A stretch of DNA of 64,000 nucleotides from Planctomycetota bacterium (GCA_018671175.1 JABHIE010000018.1:62001-126000), one strand, 5' to 3'; numbered from the stretch's first letter, positions 27,034-36,030 are shown. A program made the numbers and translations. The notes: generated from the letters alone by a model not told the origin.

Positions 27034-28236
27034 CTAAACAAACTGCTGAAGGGATTGAGATTGATCGCCCGCTCGCATTTTTTCGAGCGAAATGCGCTGA
27101 ATTTGACGGACGCGCTCAAGTGAAATACCAAGGGCAGCTCCGACTTCAGCCAAAGTGCATGCGGGTGCACTGCCTAGACCAAAACGCATACTCACCACCG
27201 ACTGCTCGCGCTCAGTAAGTCGGCCCATCGCTTCCCCGAGATGACGCAACATCAAAACATTTTCATGGAAGTCAGGCGAATCAGCTGCGTCGCCGCCATC
27301 AAACAAATCAAGCATCTCACTGCTGCCGTCAGCATCTATTTTGCGATGGATGCTCTGAGTGTAGCGGTTGCCTTTTAGTGCGGTCTTGACAAGCTCTTCC
27401 GTCATTCCTGCCCGCGCAGCCAAATCGCGCGGTTTGAAAAACAAACTATCATCACCCGCTGCAAGCACAGCATCGCGCATTTTCTTCATCGCCTTCTGGA
27501 TGTAAGCCGGCACTCGCACCGTGCGTGATTGATTGTATATCGCGTTTAAGAAGGCTTGATTAATCCAATAACCAGCGTAAGTTTTAAAGCGAAACCCGCG
27601 CTGAAAGTCAAAGCCCTGAACGGCCTTAAACAACGAATGATTGGCCTCTTGGACCATATCCTCTACAGGAACGCCAACCCTAGAGTATCGCTCAAGGAGT
27701 CGAAAAACGATATGTAAATTTCGTTCCATCAACTCGTTTCTTGCCGAGATGAATTCATGTGTTCGCGCCCTCAATCGTTCTCGCTTCCCCGGTGACAAAT
27801 TTCTCGGAGCGCATCCTTGGCAAATCAACTCGCGACCAGGCGGGCAACTCGTGCAACGATCTGTATCAACGCCTGGGTAGAGCTCAACCTCGGTCTTTGA
27901 AAAACCGCATGCTCGCCGTGCTGTTTTTAAACGCCGCCACAGGAACTCAACCATCATGGTGAATGCCAACTCATCGGCTCGATCCATAATCGGCACTCGC
28001 TTAACTTGCCCGCGGAACCACGCCAGTCGGCCGCGGCCAACCGGTTGAGCGCTCTCGGACTTGCGCGCGAAAGTCATATCGATAGACAGACGATTCTTGT
28101 CTAGCCGACGCGCCATTCGCTTGCAGCTGGCGTCAAAATCATCAAAATCAAGGCCTGCGGCCACGGCCAGAAAGGCCATGTTTCTAACAGGGGCTGCTGC
28201 CCCCGGCTGTAAGGATGGATCAAAGTAACCAGACAT
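27034..28236 (-). CDS. RNA polymerase sigma-70 family factor with cysteine-motif N-terminal region
   Basis: 400 residues. Region 2 begins near residue 165 ('ARNELMERNLHIVFRLLERY'), with the promoter-melting part 'GFRFKTYAGYWINQAFLNAI' and 'NQSRTVRVP'. Region 3 follows, and region 4 is 'LTEREQSVVSMRFGLG...ISLERVRQIQRISLEKMR'. The first 160 residues are unusual: no standard region 1.1 and a CTSC-x7-CQGC motif (Cys about 128, 131, 139, 142) that looks like a metal or Fe-S site. ATG 28236 is supported by AGGAG seven bases upstream; a start at 28314 would read through the promoter. It precedes lipA by 24 bases. Group 2 sigma is the best class. Confidence 0.9.
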   Translation of the reverse strand: MSGYFDPSLQPGAAAPVRNMAFLAVAAGLDFDDFDASCKRMARRLDKNRLSIDMTFARKSESAQPVGRGRLAWFRGQVKRVPIMDRADELAFTMMVEFLWRRLKTARRACGFSKTEVELYPGVDTDRCTSCPPGRELICQGCAPRNLSPGKRERLRARTHEFISARNELMERNLHIVFRLLERYSRVGVPVEDMVQEANHSLFKAVQGFDFQRGFRFKTYAGYWINQAFLNAIYNQSRTVRVPAYIQKAMKKMRDAVLAAGDDSLFFKPRDLAARAGMTEELVKTALKGNRYTQSIHRKIDADGSSEMLDLFDGGDAADSPDFHENVLMLRHLGEAMGRLTEREQSVVSMRFGLGSAPACTLAEVGAALGISLERVRQIQRISLEKMRAGDQSQSLQQFV

Positions 28237-28265
28237 GCAGTCTCTCCTGTGAACGGAACGCTTAG

Positions 28266-28288
28266 AGTATAGCACCTTTTTAGTGCTA
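28266..28288 (-). promoter_or_regulatory. Promoter with overlapping palindrome upstream of the sigma factor
   Basis: On the minus strand TAGCAC-TAAAAAG-GTGCTA is a perfect 6-bp inverted repeat with a 7-bp spacer (28288-28270). It overlaps the TATACT -10 candidate (28271-28266), about 30 bases before the start codon. A dimeric repressor bound here would block the promoter. It resembles the CIRCE core (TTAGCACTC) but the spacing and outer bases do not match, so HrcA control is not claimed. Confidence 0.5.
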
Positions 28289-28334
28289 AACAGGGGCGCG
28301 GATTCAGATTTCAATAAATCCTTATGAGAGCAGC

Positions 28335-29177
28335 CTATTCCGCCTCTAAGCGAGCAATTCTTTGCAGGACGCCCTTCATGACGATGTCGAGAAAGCTGCC
28401 TTCGCAGTAATCACCCGGAGCGGCGTGGCTGATGCGGTCTTCGGCAATTAGGCGGTGAACCTTTTCTTGGCAGGACGATTCGCCCCACAAAGCCGGGTCA
28501 AAAACCGCAAAAGCATAGCCGCCCTCCGCACGCACCAACTCCATCGATGGTATATCAGAGTCGCCATCGCCAAGGAAAATCATCCGTGAAAACGGGAAGG
28601 CTTTCTCCTCTTTTGGCATCCAGCGATTTAATGTTTTGTGATCCCAATAATTATGAATCCCTTTACTGATGCGAAAGAGAAACTGTGTCTTGGTTGTGTA
28701 ATTTAAACCCACTGCCGGCCATACGGCGCGGCCGTCTTCATCAAAAATATATTTGCACGCAAACACTTCTTTGAAGCTGTCATAAATCGGTGTGCCTTTC
28801 ACAATCTCTTCATTGCCCGACGAAACGACAAAATGCTGTAGCTCTAAATTGAAATGCTCAAGCGCGTAAGCATTGATGCGATCAAACCATTTGAGCACGC
28901 CTGGGAAAAATGGAACCTTTGCACCATGCTGCCTCAACATCGCCTGGGTTATTGGCACCCCCCGTCGCTCGGCCGCTTTCAAAATGTGGCGCATGTACAT
29001 CAAGATGCCATCTGCGTTAGCGCTTTCGGTGTCAGCCTCAACCATTGGCCAAAACTCTTGCGGCACTACACCTAAAGCTGGGAAAAGCGAATGCTCTTGC
29101 ATCGAACCCTCGGCCAATGTGCCGTCGAAATCGTAAACAAGAGCTACGGTCAAAGGAGCAGTTTTTTCAGACATCAT
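28335..29177 (-). CDS. HAD-superfamily hydrolase
   Basis: 280 residues. Motif I is 'VYDFDGTLAEGS' (nucleophile Asp then acid Asp), motif II is 'VVSSGNEE', and motif IV is 'FLGDGDSDIPS'. A cap domain of about 80 residues follows motif I. Phosphatase activity on a small phosphorylated molecule is expected, but the substrate is unknown. It overlaps the mutS stop as ATGA. It may merely share the mutS transcript. Confidence 0.88.
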   Translation of the reverse strand: MMSEKTAPLTVALVYDFDGTLAEGSMQEHSLFPALGVVPQEFWPMVEADTESANADGILMYMRHILKAAERRGVPITQAMLRQHGAKVPFFPGVLKWFDRINAYALEHFNLELQHFVVSSGNEEIVKGTPIYDSFKEVFACKYIFDEDGRAVWPAVGLNYTTKTQFLFRISKGIHNYWDHKTLNRWMPKEEKAFPFSRMIFLGDGDSDIPSMELVRAEGGYAFAVFDPALWGESSCQEKVHRLIAEDRISHAAPGDYCEGSFLDIVMKGVLQRIARLEAE

Positions 29178-31906
29178 GATTTTGATTTAATCGCGCGCAA
29201 AACGCGGTCGAGGGTGCGCCATGCATCCATGGGCGAAACTTCATTTAATTCCATTTCGTTTAATTCATCGAGCAAAGCTTTATCGCCGTCTTCATTAGCG
29301 AGTAAGTCAAAAAGGGAGTGCTGCAAAACCAGCAACTCATCAGCCGCGGGAGCATCTTTCTCGGCAACCGGTGAATCAGGTTCGGCGACCGCCTGCAAAA
29401 TGCGGCGCGACAAATCTTCTTCGTCTCGCTCAAGGCGGACAAGCACATTGCGCGCTCGATCAAGCACTCCCGTTGGCAGACCAGCCAACTGAGCAACATG
29501 GATTCCGTAGCTGCGGTCGGTTCCGCCCTCTTCGATGCGATGCAAGAAAACAATCTCGTCGCCCCACTCGCGCACGGCGACATTGAGATTGACCGCATTG
29601 ACCAAACTCGCAGCCAAATCGGTCAATTGGTGGTAATGCGTGGCAAACAAACATCGCGCGCCCAGCTCATTGTGCACATGTTCACAAACCGCCCAAGCGA
29701 TAGCCAGGCCATCAAAAGTAGAAGTTCCACGCCCAACCTCGTCAAGCAGCAAAAGTGAACGGCCTGTCGCGTTACGCAAAATATTAGCCGTCTCAACCAT
29801 CTCAACCATGAAGGTCGATTGCCCGCGCGCGATGTCATCGCCTGAGCCAAGTCGTGTAAAAATGCGATCAACCAAAGACAGTTTCGCGGATTCTGCTGGC
29901 ACAAAACTGCCCATCTGGGCCATCAAAACAATGAGTGCGCTTTGCCGCAACCAAGTAGATTTACCACTCATATTGGGGCCGGTCAAAACAGCCAAGCGAC
30001 GGTCAACGCCAAAACTTGTGTTATTCGGCACAAAAGGGTCGCCAAGAAGCGCCGCCTCAACCACAGGATGCCGCCCACCAACAATTTCTAACTCGACCTC
30101 TCCGTCGACAAATTCAGGCTGGACAAAACGGCGCTCAACCGCAACGGTAGCCAACCCGTTCAAGGCGTCAAGCCTCGCAAGAGCTGAAGCCGTCATCAAC
30201 AGCCTTTCGACCACTTTTGCTACCACGCCGCGAAGGTCAGAAAAAATCTGGTATTCAAGCTCTTTCGCTTTTTCTTCCGCGCCCAAAACTTTGGCTTCAT
30301 ATTCTTTCAACTCTGGGGTGATATACCTCTCAGAATTTTTTAGCGTTTGCTTGCGGATGTAATCATCAGGCACACGATCTGATTGCAATCGAGAGACCTC
30401 AATGTAATAACCAAATACACGATTAAACCCCACCTTCAATGTCGGGATGCCCGTGCGTTCAAGCTCGCGCTGCTGCAGCTGAACAAGATACGCTTTGCCA
30501 CCAGCCGCCAGCTCACGATACTCGTCAAGCTCAGCGGAATAACCGTCGCGCACCAAGCCGCCTTCATTTAACGCAAGCGGCGGGCTGCTGACCAAAGTGG
30601 CAGCAAGCCTTTGCTGCACCGTTGCGCAAGGGTCAAGCTCGCCATTGAGCTGAATCAAACGCGCGGCAATGGCGCCCCCAAGTGAGCTTTTTAACGATGG
30701 GACTCGACCGAGTGCTTTACCTAAACCGACGAGATCTCTTGCATTGGAGCGCCCTGCAGCCACTTTAGCCGACAAACGCTCAAGGTCGCCAAGCCCGTCG
30801 AGCTGGCTAATCAAAGCCTGTCTCGTCTCGGAGGCCGCAACCAACTCACCCACTGCTTCATGGCGAGACCGAATCGCAACCACATCAACAAGAGGCTCAA
30901 GTAGCCATTCTCGTAAGAGCCGCGCCCCCATCGGAGTGGCCGTGCGATCTATGACGGACAGTAAAGTGCCGGCACGCGAACCGTCTTGCTGATTTGCAGT
31001 CAGCTCAAGCGTGCGTCGCGTCGCGCCATCAATTACAAGGTGCTCACTCGCGCGATGTAGTTGCAAATCACGAAAGTGAGAAAGAGATGACTTCTGAGTA
31101 TCTTTCAGAAAATCAAGCAACCCGCCACAGGCCGAGACGATTTCAAGTTGTTCGGCAACGCCGAAAGCTTCAAGGGTTGAAACTTTTAATTGCTCACACA
31201 AATCGCGCGTACCACGCTCGGCATCAAAACCCCAAGATGGGCGTAATGTAAAAGAAATGTCTTCTCGATTAACCACTTCACTTAAACGCAAAATAACTTC
31301 TGCACGAGCATCAGATTCAGGGTAATCCGCAAAAACGACTTCCGCCGGCAACACGCGCGCGAGCTCTTCAGAAAAATGTGCAACCGTCGTTGAGGAACAG
31401 CGAAAAGTTCCTGTGGTCAAATCAGCCCAAGCCAATCCAACGGGCCACTCGCTAGATGGCAAATCAGCCGCTCCGCGCCCCCTTGGCTGCTCAAGATGCA
31501 CCCCCATCACGAACAGAGGCGCGTCACCGCTCAAATTCTCATCTTCGATCAAAGTACCCGGTGAAACAACGCGCACGACATCGCGATCGACGATGCCCTT
31601 GGCCTCACGCGGGTCTTGCATCTGCTCGCAAATCGCAACGGTGTAGCCCGCCTGCACCAAACGCACCAAATAGCCGGGCATCGATTTAACAGGGACCCCC
31701 GCCATCGGGATTTCTTTTTCTTTGGAGCGCGAAACCACGGACAACCCCAACACTTTGCCAGCCGTGTGAGCGTCATCAAAAAACATCTCGTAAAAGTCAC
31801 CCATGCGAAAGAACAACAACGCATGCGGATACCGATTTTTTGCGGCATGGAATTGCCGCATCATCGGGGTTTCTTCGGGACGCTTTTTGGCTTTAGAGGA
31901 TGCCAT
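29174..31906 (-). CDS. mutS: DNA mismatch repair protein MutS
   Basis: 910 residues, full length for MutS. The mismatch-reading motif is 'FRMGDFYEMFFDDA' (Phe-X-Glu). The ATPase has Walker A 'TGPNMSGKST' (about residue 643) and 'LLLDEVGRGTSTFDGLAIAW' (about 720). The C-terminus lies past 'LQHSLFDLL' and has a helical tail. TAGAAT lies ten bases before the ATG. MutS finds mispairs and recruits MutL. Confidence 0.97.
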   Translation of the reverse strand: MASSKAKKRPEETPMMRQFHAAKNRYPHALLFFRMGDFYEMFFDDAHTAGKVLGLSVVSRSKEKEIPMAGVPVKSMPGYLVRLVQAGYTVAICEQMQDPREAKGIVDRDVVRVVSPGTLIEDENLSGDAPLFVMGVHLEQPRGRGAADLPSSEWPVGLAWADLTTGTFRCSSTTVAHFSEELARVLPAEVVFADYPESDARAEVILRLSEVVNREDISFTLRPSWGFDAERGTRDLCEQLKVSTLEAFGVAEQLEIVSACGGLLDFLKDTQKSSLSHFRDLQLHRASEHLVIDGATRRTLELTANQQDGSRAGTLLSVIDRTATPMGARLLREWLLEPLVDVVAIRSRHEAVGELVAASETRQALISQLDGLGDLERLSAKVAAGRSNARDLVGLGKALGRVPSLKSSLGGAIAARLIQLNGELDPCATVQQRLAATLVSSPPLALNEGGLVRDGYSAELDEYRELAAGGKAYLVQLQQRELERTGIPTLKVGFNRVFGYYIEVSRLQSDRVPDDYIRKQTLKNSERYITPELKEYEAKVLGAEEKAKELEYQIFSDLRGVVAKVVERLLMTASALARLDALNGLATVAVERRFVQPEFVDGEVELEIVGGRHPVVEAALLGDPFVPNNTSFGVDRRLAVLTGPNMSGKSTWLRQSALIVLMAQMGSFVPAESAKLSLVDRIFTRLGSGDDIARGQSTFMVEMVETANILRNATGRSLLLLDEVGRGTSTFDGLAIAWAVCEHVHNELGARCLFATHYHQLTDLAASLVNAVNLNVAVREWGDEIVFLHRIEEGGTDRSYGIHVAQLAGLPTGVLDRARNVLVRLERDEEDLSRRILQAVAEPDSPVAEKDAPAADELLVLQHSLFDLLANEDGDKALLDELNEMELNEVSPMDAWRTLDRVLRAIKSKS

Positions 31907-31916
31907 AGAAGTTCCG

Positions 31917-31922
31917 ATTCTA
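31917..31922 (-). promoter_or_regulatory. Putative -10 element TAGAAT of mutS
   Basis: TAGAAT on the minus strand ends ten bases before the mutS ATG and no Shine-Dalgarno is present, one of several such arrangements in the window. Confidence 0.35.
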
Positions 31923-31953
31923 CTCTGTCCGCTATGATTTTTTTCGGGACTGG

Positions 31954-31959
31954 TATCCT
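31954..31959 (+). promoter_or_regulatory. Putative -10 element TATCCT of the COG3014-like gene
   Basis: TATCCT ends six bases before ATG 31966, with no ribosome-binding site in between, suggesting a leaderless transcript divergent from mutS. Confidence 0.35.
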
Positions 31960-31965
31960 TTCGTC

Positions 31966-33279
31966 ATGTTTGCTTCTCTTGCCCGATTCGCGACTCTTCT
32001 CTCACTAGCCATGCTGGCCGCAAGCTGTAGCTCAACGGTGTTTACTTCTTGGCCTCAAGACTCTTTTGGCGCAAGAGACGCATTAGATCACGGCGAATTC
32101 GATTGGGCCGCCGAAGAATATCAAAACCTCCACGGCACGCTTGAAAGCAATGAAATGCTCGCGCTTATCGAAGAGGGCATGGCCTGGCATCTCGCTGGCG
32201 CACCTGAGTTGGCTTGTGAGGCCTGGATTGAAGCCGAGCAAGCGCTCGATGGCTTCGCTGACCGCCCCACCATTAGCGGTCGCAGCCTCACCGAAGGCGC
32301 ACTTTCGATGGCCGTAAATGATGCGACTTTGCCCTATGACGGCGAAGGTTTTGAGGTCGCGCTGCTTCACGGGTTTATGGCTTACGATTATCTCCGCCAG
32401 GGCAACCTCGACGACGCCATGGTCGAGGTCAAACGCGGCTACGCCATCCAGCGCCGTGAGGAAGAGCGATATGAAACCGAATACGGCATGAGTCATTTTG
32501 CGCGATTTATCGCCAGCATCGCCCAAGGCAAAGACGGTCGATGGGATGAAGCCGAAATGGACTTAAAACAGCTGGCGGCAGCTCTACCTGACAACCAAGC
32601 CATCAAACATTTTCTTGAATATACGCGCAAAATGCAGACATCCGAAGCTGTTGACGCAGACGAAGAAGTCGAAGTTTATCTCATTTTCGAGCGCGGCCGC
32701 ATGCCTGAGAAGCAAGAGGAAACCGTCCGTTACCAGCTTGATTCAGGCTTTGGGACTTTTTCCATGCCTCTGCTAAGCGAGCCACCAAAGGGCGGCCCAC
32801 GCAAAGTCGGGCTCATTGTCGACGGCAAAGGCAGGGCGCGCACTTTTCTATTGCAAGAAATCATGCTGCTCGGTCAGCGCAACCTCGAGGATCGGCTCGA
32901 CTGGATGATTGTCAAGGGTCTCGCACGCTCCGTTATGAAGTCAGTTTTGATTGAAACAACAGCAGGCGCCGTTGCCGAAGAGCATGGCGAAGCAGCGGGT
33001 ATCCTGGCTGGTTTAGCAACCAGTTTTCTGCTGGGCGAAACCGAACGGGCTGATTGCCGCAGCTGGACATCCCTGCCGCAAGAAATCCAGATTGCTCGCG
33101 TGGTGGTCAAACCGGGCAAGCACCATTTTGCCGTTCGCGACAAAAAGGGCAACGAGCTCAATCTTGGCTCGTATTCGTGCGAGCCAGGTGAGCCGGTTTT
33201 GCTAGGCGTGCGCTCCCTTGGCTCAAAACTTTACTCACTCACTCCAACCTCTTCTGCGCCGATTCAGGCTCAACTTTAA
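31966..33279 (+). CDS. COG3014-like lipoprotein
   Basis: 437 residues. Signal sequence with lipobox 'LAASC' at about residue 18-22. The N-terminal half has helical TPR-like segments ('DHGEFDWAAEEYQNL', 'GHQGNLDDAMVEVKRGYAI' type). The C-terminal half is mixed, with a conserved hydrophobic helix region ('MKSVLIETTAGAVAEEHG') and a beta-rich end. It resembles uncharacterised COG3014 proteins, which in gammaproteobacteria sit beside YcfL and LpoB; the same neighbours follow here. Outer-membrane lipoprotein of unknown function; a part in envelope or peptidoglycan assembly is inferred from context. Confidence 0.8.
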   Translation: MFASLARFATLLSLAMLAASCSSTVFTSWPQDSFGARDALDHGEFDWAAEEYQNLHGTLESNEMLALIEEGMAWHLAGAPELACEAWIEAEQALDGFADRPTISGRSLTEGALSMAVNDATLPYDGEGFEVALLHGFMAYDYLRQGNLDDAMVEVKRGYAIQRREEERYETEYGMSHFARFIASIAQGKDGRWDEAEMDLKQLAAALPDNQAIKHFLEYTRKMQTSEAVDADEEVEVYLIFERGRMPEKQEETVRYQLDSGFGTFSMPLLSEPPKGGPRKVGLIVDGKGRARTFLLQEIMLLGQRNLEDRLDWMIVKGLARSVMKSVLIETTAGAVAEEHGEAAGILAGLATSFLLGETERADCRSWTSLPQEIQIARVVVKPGKHHFAVRDKKGNELNLGSYSCEPGEPVLLGVRSLGSKLYSLTPTSSAPIQAQL

Positions 33280-33305
33280 TCAACCACTTTCGGCCACAAA
33301 GGCAC

Positions 33306-33311
33306 TAAACT
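33306..33311 (+). promoter_or_regulatory. Putative -10 hexamer TAAACT, leaderless start of ycfL-like gene
   Basis: TAAACT ends six bases before ATG 33318 and lies within the longer string GGCACTAAACT. A nearly identical string AGCACTAAACT precedes the radical SAM gene at 43992. Confidence 0.45.
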
Positions 33312-33317
33312 CAATCC

Positions 33318-33713
33318 ATGAAAACACTCCAACTCACCGCGCTTGCCCTCGTTTTGGCTCTTGGCGCTTGCAGTAGCTACGAAGCCGAAAACGGCTCGCT
33401 TTTCGGCACGACCACTTGGGCCGGCGCCGACATCGACGACTTAATTAATCGTGAAAATGGCCGCGTATTTTTCGACAAAGACGATCTCGCTGTTTATCAA
33501 GTTGAGCTTACGACAAGCCAAGAAGACCTCACCGTCGAGTGGCGCGCAAGATGGTTTGACGACCAAGGCATGGAAATAAAAGATGTCACTCGCGCTTGGC
33601 GCATCATCCACATGAACCCTTACGCGGCCACACCCGTGCGCAGCATCGCGCCATCCATGTCTGGCGTATCGTGCCGCGTGGAAGTCCGCAAACACAAATC
33701 TCTGGGGCGTTAA
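33318..33713 (+). CDS. ycfL: YcfL-like (DUF1425) lipoprotein
   Basis: 131 residues. Lipobox 'ALGAC' sets the mature N-terminus near residue 19. The remainder is a small beta-sandwich: 'LTVEWRARWFDDQGMEI', followed by 'WRIIHMNPYAATPVRSIAPS', the region conserved in DUF1425. It follows the COG3014-like gene by 38 bases and precedes a second protein of the same type. The function of the family is unknown; co-occurrence with LpoB is its best clue. Confidence 0.78.
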   Translation: MKTLQLTALALVLALGACSSYEAENGSLFGTTTWAGADIDDLINRENGRVFFDKDDLAVYQVELTTSQEDLTVEWRARWFDDQGMEIKDVTRAWRIIHMNPYAATPVRSIAPSMSGVSCRVEVRKHKSLGR

Positions 33714-33716
33714 GTC

Positions 33717-34130
33717 ATGCGTTATTTCATTCCTGCCATTTCCATCGCCCTCTTTGCGCTTACCGCGTGCAGCGGCCCTGACATTTACGAAGCTGACGAC
33801 ATCCTCCATGGCACGGGCGATATTGAAGTCGAGGTTCACTCCTTTATCGAGCTTGATCTTGAAGTCGATGATGTCATCGGTCGCAACAAACTCGAGCGAG
33901 TATCGGCTCAGTTCATGCTCACAAACGACGAAGACACGCCCATGCGGCTTCGCATCACATGGTCTTGGCGCGACGCCGATGGCATGCAACTGCGAGCAGC
34001 CGCTGGCCCCAAAGCCGAGCAAGAAATCGTCTTGCGCGCCGATGAATCGCGCACCTTTACTTTTACTTCACCCTCCGCACTTGCCGTGAAGTTCACCGCT
34101 GAAATCAATCAAAACTCTGCACTGCGTTAA
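33717..34130 (+). CDS. Second YcfL-like lipoprotein
   Basis: 137 residues. Lipobox 'ALTAC' at about residue 15-19. It shares the plan of the protein before it: acidic linker, then 'MRLRITWSWRDADGMQL' in the place of 'LTVEWRARWFDDQGMEI', and a short strand-rich end. It follows the first copy by three bases. A tandem duplication followed by divergence is likely. It lacks the 'NPYAA' segment of the first copy. Confidence 0.75.
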   Translation: MRYFIPAISIALFALTACSGPDIYEADDILHGTGDIEVEVHSFIELDLEVDDVIGRNKLERVSAQFMLTNDEDTPMRLRITWSWRDADGMQLRAAAGPKAEQEIVLRADESRTFTFTSPSALAVKFTAEINQNSALR

Positions 34131-34145
34131 ACGCAAAAGTTAATC

Positions 34146-34724
34146 ATGAAAAATTCTCTACTTCTACTTGCCTTGACGGCTGCGTTGGCAGCTTCATGCT
34201 CCACAAAGGTCACCTACGAAGACCCTGAGCAAATCGAAACCATCAACTCTGATTTTGGTTACAGCGATCTCGAAAACATTGCCGCTGAGATGACACAGTC
34301 CTTCCTCGGATCTGGCGCTTGGGGCGGCGAAAAGCCACGCATCGTTTTTGGGGGCGTTCAAAACCGTACCGAGCAGCACCTCGACACGGTGAACATTACT
34401 GACACCATCCGCACTGCACTTTTGCAATCGGGCAAATTCCGCGTTTTGGCTGGTGATCAAGGCATTGCCGAGCTCTCAAAAGAAACTGACTACCAAACAA
34501 GTGGTGCCGTCGATCAAGAGATGGCCGTCAAAATGGGCGCGCAACTTGGCGCCGAATATGTCTTCTATGGCCGCTTCACCGAAATTCGCAAATCGGCAGG
34601 CGACACCAAATCGAGCTTCCTCAAGTTCACCATGAATGCCGTCAATGTTCAAACGCGCGAGCTCGTCTGGGCCGATGAAGCACGCATTTCAAAGCGCGAA
34701 GAGAAATCGCTCTTCGGTTGGTAA
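34146..34724 (+). CDS. lpoB: LpoB-like penicillin-binding-protein activator lipoprotein
   Basis: 192 residues. Lipobox 'LAASC' near residue 18, a flexible acidic linker, then the LpoB fold: 'PRIVFGGVQNRTEQHLDTVN', 'RTALLQSGKFRVL' and 'GAQLGAEYVFYGRFTEI'. In Escherichia coli LpoB reaches from the outer membrane through peptidoglycan to activate PBP1b. Similarity of fold is clear; whether it activates a PBP here is not known. It closes the lipoprotein operon. Confidence 0.85.
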   Translation: MKNSLLLLALTAALAASCSTKVTYEDPEQIETINSDFGYSDLENIAAEMTQSFLGSGAWGGEKPRIVFGGVQNRTEQHLDTVNITDTIRTALLQSGKFRVLAGDQGIAELSKETDYQTSGAVDQEMAVKMGAQLGAEYVFYGRFTEIRKSAGDTKSSFLKFTMNAVNVQTRELVWADEARISKREEKSLFGW

Positions 34725-34769
34725 ACTTCCGCACCCCAAACCCAAACATTCCCTTCCCCCCTTCGGAAC

Positions 34770-36008
34770 ATGCATAACATTACCTTCACTGACGCGCAGA
34801 TCGCTTGGCAAGCAAAGGCCAAAGAAATTGCCATCACTCACCTTCTGCCTAACGCGGCCAGGCACGACAAAGAGCAGTCTTTCAACGAGGCCGCCTTCAC
34901 CGCTGCTGCCGAATCTGGCATGCTCGGCATCTGGATTCCAAAAGAATACGGCGGGGGCGATGACGGCATCGCGGCCCTCGCGCTTTGCGTCGAAGAGTTT
35001 TCCAAGGCTGACCCCGCTTTTGGTGTTGCCTTTGCGGTTAACGCCCTTGGCTCTCTACCTATCGTGCTTGGCGGCACGCATGAGCAAAAGGCTAAATACC
35101 TCCCGCAGGTTGCTAGCGGAAAAGCCGCTTGCGCTTTTGCGCTCAGCGAAAAATTCGCCGGCTCTGATGCGGGTGGTTTGTCTGTACGCGCCATTGACCA
35201 GGGCGATGGCACCTGGAAAATCCACGGTGAAAAAAAATGGACCACTAACGGTTCACGAGCGACAATCATTACCGTTTTTGCTGTGAGTGATCCTGAGTCG
35301 CGCTCACGCCGGCTCTCTGGCTTCATTGTCGAAAACACCGACCCTGGTTTTTCCATTGGCAAAGTCGAAGACAAAATGGGCATCCGCTCGGTCCCTGTAA
35401 ATGAAACCATCTTCGACGGCATCCAGCTTGGCGAAGACCGTCTTTTGGGTGGCAAACTCGGCATGGGTTTCAAGCACGCCATGATGACGCTCGACTTTGC
35501 GCGACCTGGTGTTGCAGCTCAGGCTGTCGGCACAGCGGCGGGCGCACTTGAGTTGGCGACTACTTACGCAACCAAGCGTCGCCAGTTCCAAAAGCCAATC
35601 AGCAGCTTCCAGATGGTGCAAAAAATGCTCGCCGACATGGCCATGAAGACGGAAGCCGCGCGGTGGCTCGTACACGCTTGCGCTGCTGCAGCCGACCAAG
35701 GCGACATGAAAGCCGTCAACAAGCTCGCTGCCATGGCCAAGTGCTATGCCACTGATGTTGCCGTTGAGGTCGCGACTGACGCCGTCCAAATCTTTGGTGG
35801 CTACGGTTTCATGGAAGACTACCCCGTCGCCAAGTTCTATCGTGATGCCAAGATTTTGCAGATCTACGAAGGCACCAACGAGGTTCAGCGCATGGTTGTT
35901 GCCCGCAACATGGTCAAGAGTGCTCGTGACTTCGACTACCTTAACTCAGTCATTCCGCAAGAAGAGCAAAAGACTTTTGGTGTCGATTACGACATCCTGA
36001 ACGCATAA
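34770..36008 (+). CDS. Acyl-CoA dehydrogenase
   Basis: 412 residues, full length for the family. The FAD-binding signature is 'CAFALSEKFAGSDAGGL', and 'GEKKWTTNGSRATIITVFAV' follows. The catalytic base lies in 'QIYEGTNEVQRMVVARNM', where the Glu of YEGT is the expected base. It oxidises acyl-CoA to trans-2-enoyl-CoA; short- to medium-chain or branched-chain substrates are most likely given the branched-chain dehydrogenase genes nearby. It ends just before a strong terminator. Confidence 0.95.
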   Translation: MHNITFTDAQIAWQAKAKEIAITHLLPNAARHDKEQSFNEAAFTAAAESGMLGIWIPKEYGGGDDGIAALALCVEEFSKADPAFGVAFAVNALGSLPIVLGGTHEQKAKYLPQVASGKAACAFALSEKFAGSDAGGLSVRAIDQGDGTWKIHGEKKWTTNGSRATIITVFAVSDPESRSRRLSGFIVENTDPGFSIGKVEDKMGIRSVPVNETIFDGIQLGEDRLLGGKLGMGFKHAMMTLDFARPGVAAQAVGTAAGALELATTYATKRRQFQKPISSFQMVQKMLADMAMKTEAARWLVHACAAAADQGDMKAVNKLAAMAKCYATDVAVEVATDAVQIFGGYGFMEDYPVAKFYRDAKILQIYEGTNEVQRMVVARNMVKSARDFDYLNSVIPQEEQKTFGVDYDILNA

Positions 36009-36030
36009 CGGCTAAGCCATTCATGCAAGC

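Noticed and set aside
28270-28288. CIRCE element for HrcA
   Set aside because: The core resembles TTAGCAC...GTGCTA, but the spacer is 7 bases where CIRCE has 9 between longer arms, and the outer bases do not match.
34636-35286. 216-codon plus-strand frame
   Set aside because: It overlaps lpoB and the acyl-CoA dehydrogenase in a different frame, and its sequence has no domain.
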